A DNA stretch of 7,744 bases. Source: UBA922 sp035438805 (GTDB lineage: Bacteria; Patescibacteriota; Patescibacteriia; Magasanikbacterales; UBA922). Both the position numbers and the translations under genes were made by a program. Shown in pieces: positions 6,724 through 7,744 of the stretch (positions are counted from its first letter, which is position 1; every line of letters begins with the position of its first letter). Below the pieces are notes generated by a model that saw only the letters and a list, made by a program, of their open reading frames with translations, was not told the origin of the DNA and ran no database searches. The stretch lies in assembly GCA_035438805.1 (NCBI GenBank), contig DAORJA010000049.1:1-7744 (forward strand), read 5' to 3'.

Positions 6724-6755
6724 ATTAAGAGAGCTAAGAATAAACATTTCTAGGA

Positions 6756-7148
6756 TTATGCTGCGGCTTTTTTACTTGAGGATTTTTTACCATTTGTACT
6801 ATTTTTTGATTCTTTTGCAAGCGTTTTCCATTGGCGTTTAATTTCTTTTACGGCTTCTTCTAAATCAGCTGGGCTAATATTTTTTATTTTTTCATATTTA
6901 CCTGCTACTTCATCCACAATACGATGAAAAACTGGCTCAGTAATATCTTTTACATTCTCCAGTTTTTCTACAATCTCACCTTTCATTTTAATTACCCAAC
7001 CTTTGAGTACTTTTCTATTTCTCTTGCCTTGTGGTCCAACGAGAAGATACGCAACTGCTGCTGCAGTGAGTGCGGCAATACCTGCGCCGATTGCCATTTT
7101 CTTTGAGCCTCCTTTTGTAGTTTTTTCCTGCTTTGGCATATGTTTCAT
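6756..7148 (-). CDS. YtxH-like single-span membrane protein
   Basis: This is a 130-residue minus-strand protein starting at ATG 7148 and ending at TAA 6758-6756. A second ATG at 7139 (MPKQEK) is an equally possible start. A lysine-rich N-terminus precedes one Ala/Gly-rich membrane span at about residues 18-37 (MAIGAGIAALTAAAVAYLLV). The GPQGKRNRK segment comes next; GPxGKK/R after the span is the hallmark of YtxH-like proteins. A long charged helix follows (~50-110), and the tail is very rich in Lys, Ser and Ala (GKKSSSKKAAA). YtxH-type proteins are poorly characterised and linked to general stress in Firmicutes. In CPR bacteria they are common and of unknown role. The orientation, with a basic short N-terminus and a long charged C-terminal region, fits an inner-membrane anchor. 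It probably forms a two-gene unit with the Lmo0937-like gene. Confidence 0.85.
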   Translation of the reverse strand: MKHMPKQEKTTKGGSKKMAIGAGIAALTAAAVAYLLVGPQGKRNRKVLKGWVIKMKGEIVEKLENVKDITEPVFHRIVDEVAGKYEKIKNISPADLEEAVKEIKRQWKTLAKESKNSTNGKKSSSKKAAA

Positions 7149-7170
7149 ATTAAGAATAAGCTATATTTTT

Positions 7171-7198
7171 AGTATACACCTATGAAAAAAAAGTACAA
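7171..7198 (-). promoter_or_regulatory. Candidate sigma70-type promoter for the YtxH-like/Lmo0937-like unit
   Basis: On the minus strand, TATACT (7176-7171) is a good -10 box. TTGTAC (7198-7193) lies 16 bases upstream as a weak -35 that keeps only the TTG. Predicted initiation near 7164 would give a leader of about 15 bases before ATG 7148. The site lies just after the ribH terminator, where a new transcript is needed. Confidence 0.45.
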
Positions 7199-7209
7199 TA
7201 ACAAAAATA

Positions 7210-7234
7210 AAATACCGCCCATGTGGCGGTATTT
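7210..7234 (-). terminator. Intrinsic terminator of ribH
   Basis: A perfect 10-bp stem pairs AAATACCGCC (7210-7219) with GGCGGTATTT (7225-7234) around a five-base loop. Read on the minus strand it begins 26 bases after the ribH stop and is followed by a T-rich stretch (TATTTTTGTTATTG). The GC-rich stem top plus U-rich 3' side makes a rho-independent terminator, separating ribH from the downstream YtxH-like unit. Confidence 0.85.
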
Positions 7235-7259
7235 CCATTTAATTTATTACTAATATTTT

Positions 7260-7703
7260 TTATAGTAGTGCAAGCTCAAGCGCTGCAAGAGCGGCATCAC
7301 TTCCCAAACCTTTTCGAGCGACTGCTTGAGCTTGATTGTTAGTTGTAACAATGCCAAAACCAATGGGGATTTGTTGATCAAGTGAGACTCGCAATACACC
7401 TTCCTGAACCATTTTACACACGTAATCGAAATGCGGTGTCTCACCTTTGATGATACAACCAAGCGCTATGAGACAATCGTATCGTTTGGTGAGTGCCATT
7501 TTTTGGAGGGCAAAGGGGATTTCAGCGCATCCCGCTACATGCACAGTTGTCACATTTGTTTCTTCTACCTTGCATCCATACAGCTTGCTCATCGCTGATT
7601 CGAGAAGTCCGTCAGTAATTTCAGCATTAAAACGAGCTGTGACAATACATACTTTTATGCCGTGCGCATCTATGGTGGGTGAAAATTTATTTGGTATTTG
7701 CAT
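7260..7703 (-). CDS. ribH: 6,7-dimethyl-8-ribityllumazine synthase
   Basis: This 147-residue cytoplasmic enzyme condenses 5-amino-6-ribitylamino-uracil with 3,4-dihydroxy-2-butanone 4-phosphate to form lumazine, the penultimate step of riboflavin synthesis. Family motifs appear in order: VTARFN at residues 21-26 (substrate-binding Phe/Asn), AGCAEIP at 57-63, and ALGCIIKGETPHFDYV at 80-95 with H91 as the presumed catalytic His. FGIVTT (116-121) follows, and R130 is a candidate phosphate-binding Arg. The ATG at 7703 is chosen because it gives the normal family length and a typical MQIPNKFS start. An in-frame TTG at 7742 would add 13 residues unlike the family. Two small departures are K86 where Arg is frequent, and Cys59 in the usual GA/GF position. 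Neither should abolish activity. Its upstream neighbour, and any other rib genes, lie outside the window. Confidence 0.93.
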   Translation of the reverse strand: MQIPNKFSPTIDAHGIKVCIVTARFNAEITDGLLESAMSKLYGCKVEETNVTTVHVAGCAEIPFALQKMALTKRYDCLIALGCIIKGETPHFDYVCKMVQEGVLRVSLDQQIPIGFGIVTTNNQAQAVARKGLGSDAALAALELALL

Positions 7704-7744
7704 AGGACAGGAATTGGTTAAGGTATTTGGCCAATACGTCAATT
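7704..7744. other. Upstream flank of ribH with small inverted repeats, cut by the window edge
   Basis: Only 41 bases are available. They hold the 8-bp palindrome TTGGCCAA (7727-7734) within a possible GTATT/AATAC stem, and outer AATTG/CAATT arms at 7712-7716 and 7740-7744. No Shine-Dalgarno sequence and no -10 box at proper spacing from TTGACG (7742-7737, minus strand) are seen. I assign no function. Confidence 0.3.

Noticed and set aside
6547..6841. Two plus-strand open frames after comF
   Set aside because: They are antisense to the Lmo0937-like and YtxH-like genes, which have clear membrane topology and family resemblance.
7250..7462. 70-residue minus-strand open frame overlapping ribH
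   Set aside because: It is an alternative frame over the conserved C-terminal half of ribH and its terminator flank, with no protein-like features.

Overview
The window looks like chromosomal DNA of a Candidate Phyla Radiation bacterium (Patescibacteria, most likely a Parcubacteria/Paceibacteria lineage). The evidence is a PrgI-family protein followed by a VirB4 ATPase split into a TraC-like N-terminal protein and an ATPase protein, a ComF-family protein, a YtxH-like protein of a type I associate with this group, moderate AT-richness, and start codons with no visible Shine-Dalgarno sequence. TGA ends the VirB4 ATPase gene, so the UGA-glycine code of Gracilibacteria/SR1 does not apply. The lineage call rests on recognition, not on a database search.

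Layout, left to right. Positions 3-5828 hold six closely packed plus-strand genes: a 5'-truncated acidic protein with no recognised family (3-941); a 405-residue protein with a disordered proline-rich N-terminal half and helical C-terminal segments (943-2160); a PrgI/VirB3-like membrane protein (2189-2626); a TraC/VirB4 N-terminal-like protein (2633-3328); the VirB4-type ATPase (3332-5209); and a membrane-anchored protein with a possible NTF2/VirB8-like extracytoplasmic domain (5241-5828). The ComF-family phosphoribosyltransferase-fold protein (5861-6568) follows on the same strand after 32 bases. The minus strand then carries a 50-58 residue Lmo0937-like double-membrane-span protein (6571-6723 or 6747), a YtxH-like protein (6756-7148) with a plausible promoter upstream, a strong intrinsic terminator (7210-7234), and ribH, lumazine synthase (7260-7703), whose upstream flank runs off the window.

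The central set (PrgI, TraC-like protein, VirB4 ATPase, single-span anchored protein) is the energising and inner-membrane core of a reduced type IV secretion-like machine. No relaxase, VirD4 coupling protein or VirB11 is visible here. A comF gene directly after it permits the hypothesis that the machine serves DNA uptake, as the ComB system does in Helicobacter, rather than conjugation. The sequence alone does not settle this. The right third is ordinary small-genome housekeeping: envelope or stress-type small membrane proteins and one riboflavin-pathway enzyme.

Points for a second look are the single in-frame TAA separating the two halves of VirB4, a GC-rich insertion-like segment inside the 405-residue gene that resembles dispersed repeats of CPR genomes, a perfect hairpin inside the 3' end of comF, and the consistent lack of Shine-Dalgarno motifs. 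There is no gene-free stretch longer than 300 bases. I saw no rRNA, tRNA, CRISPR array, insertion sequence or replication origin.
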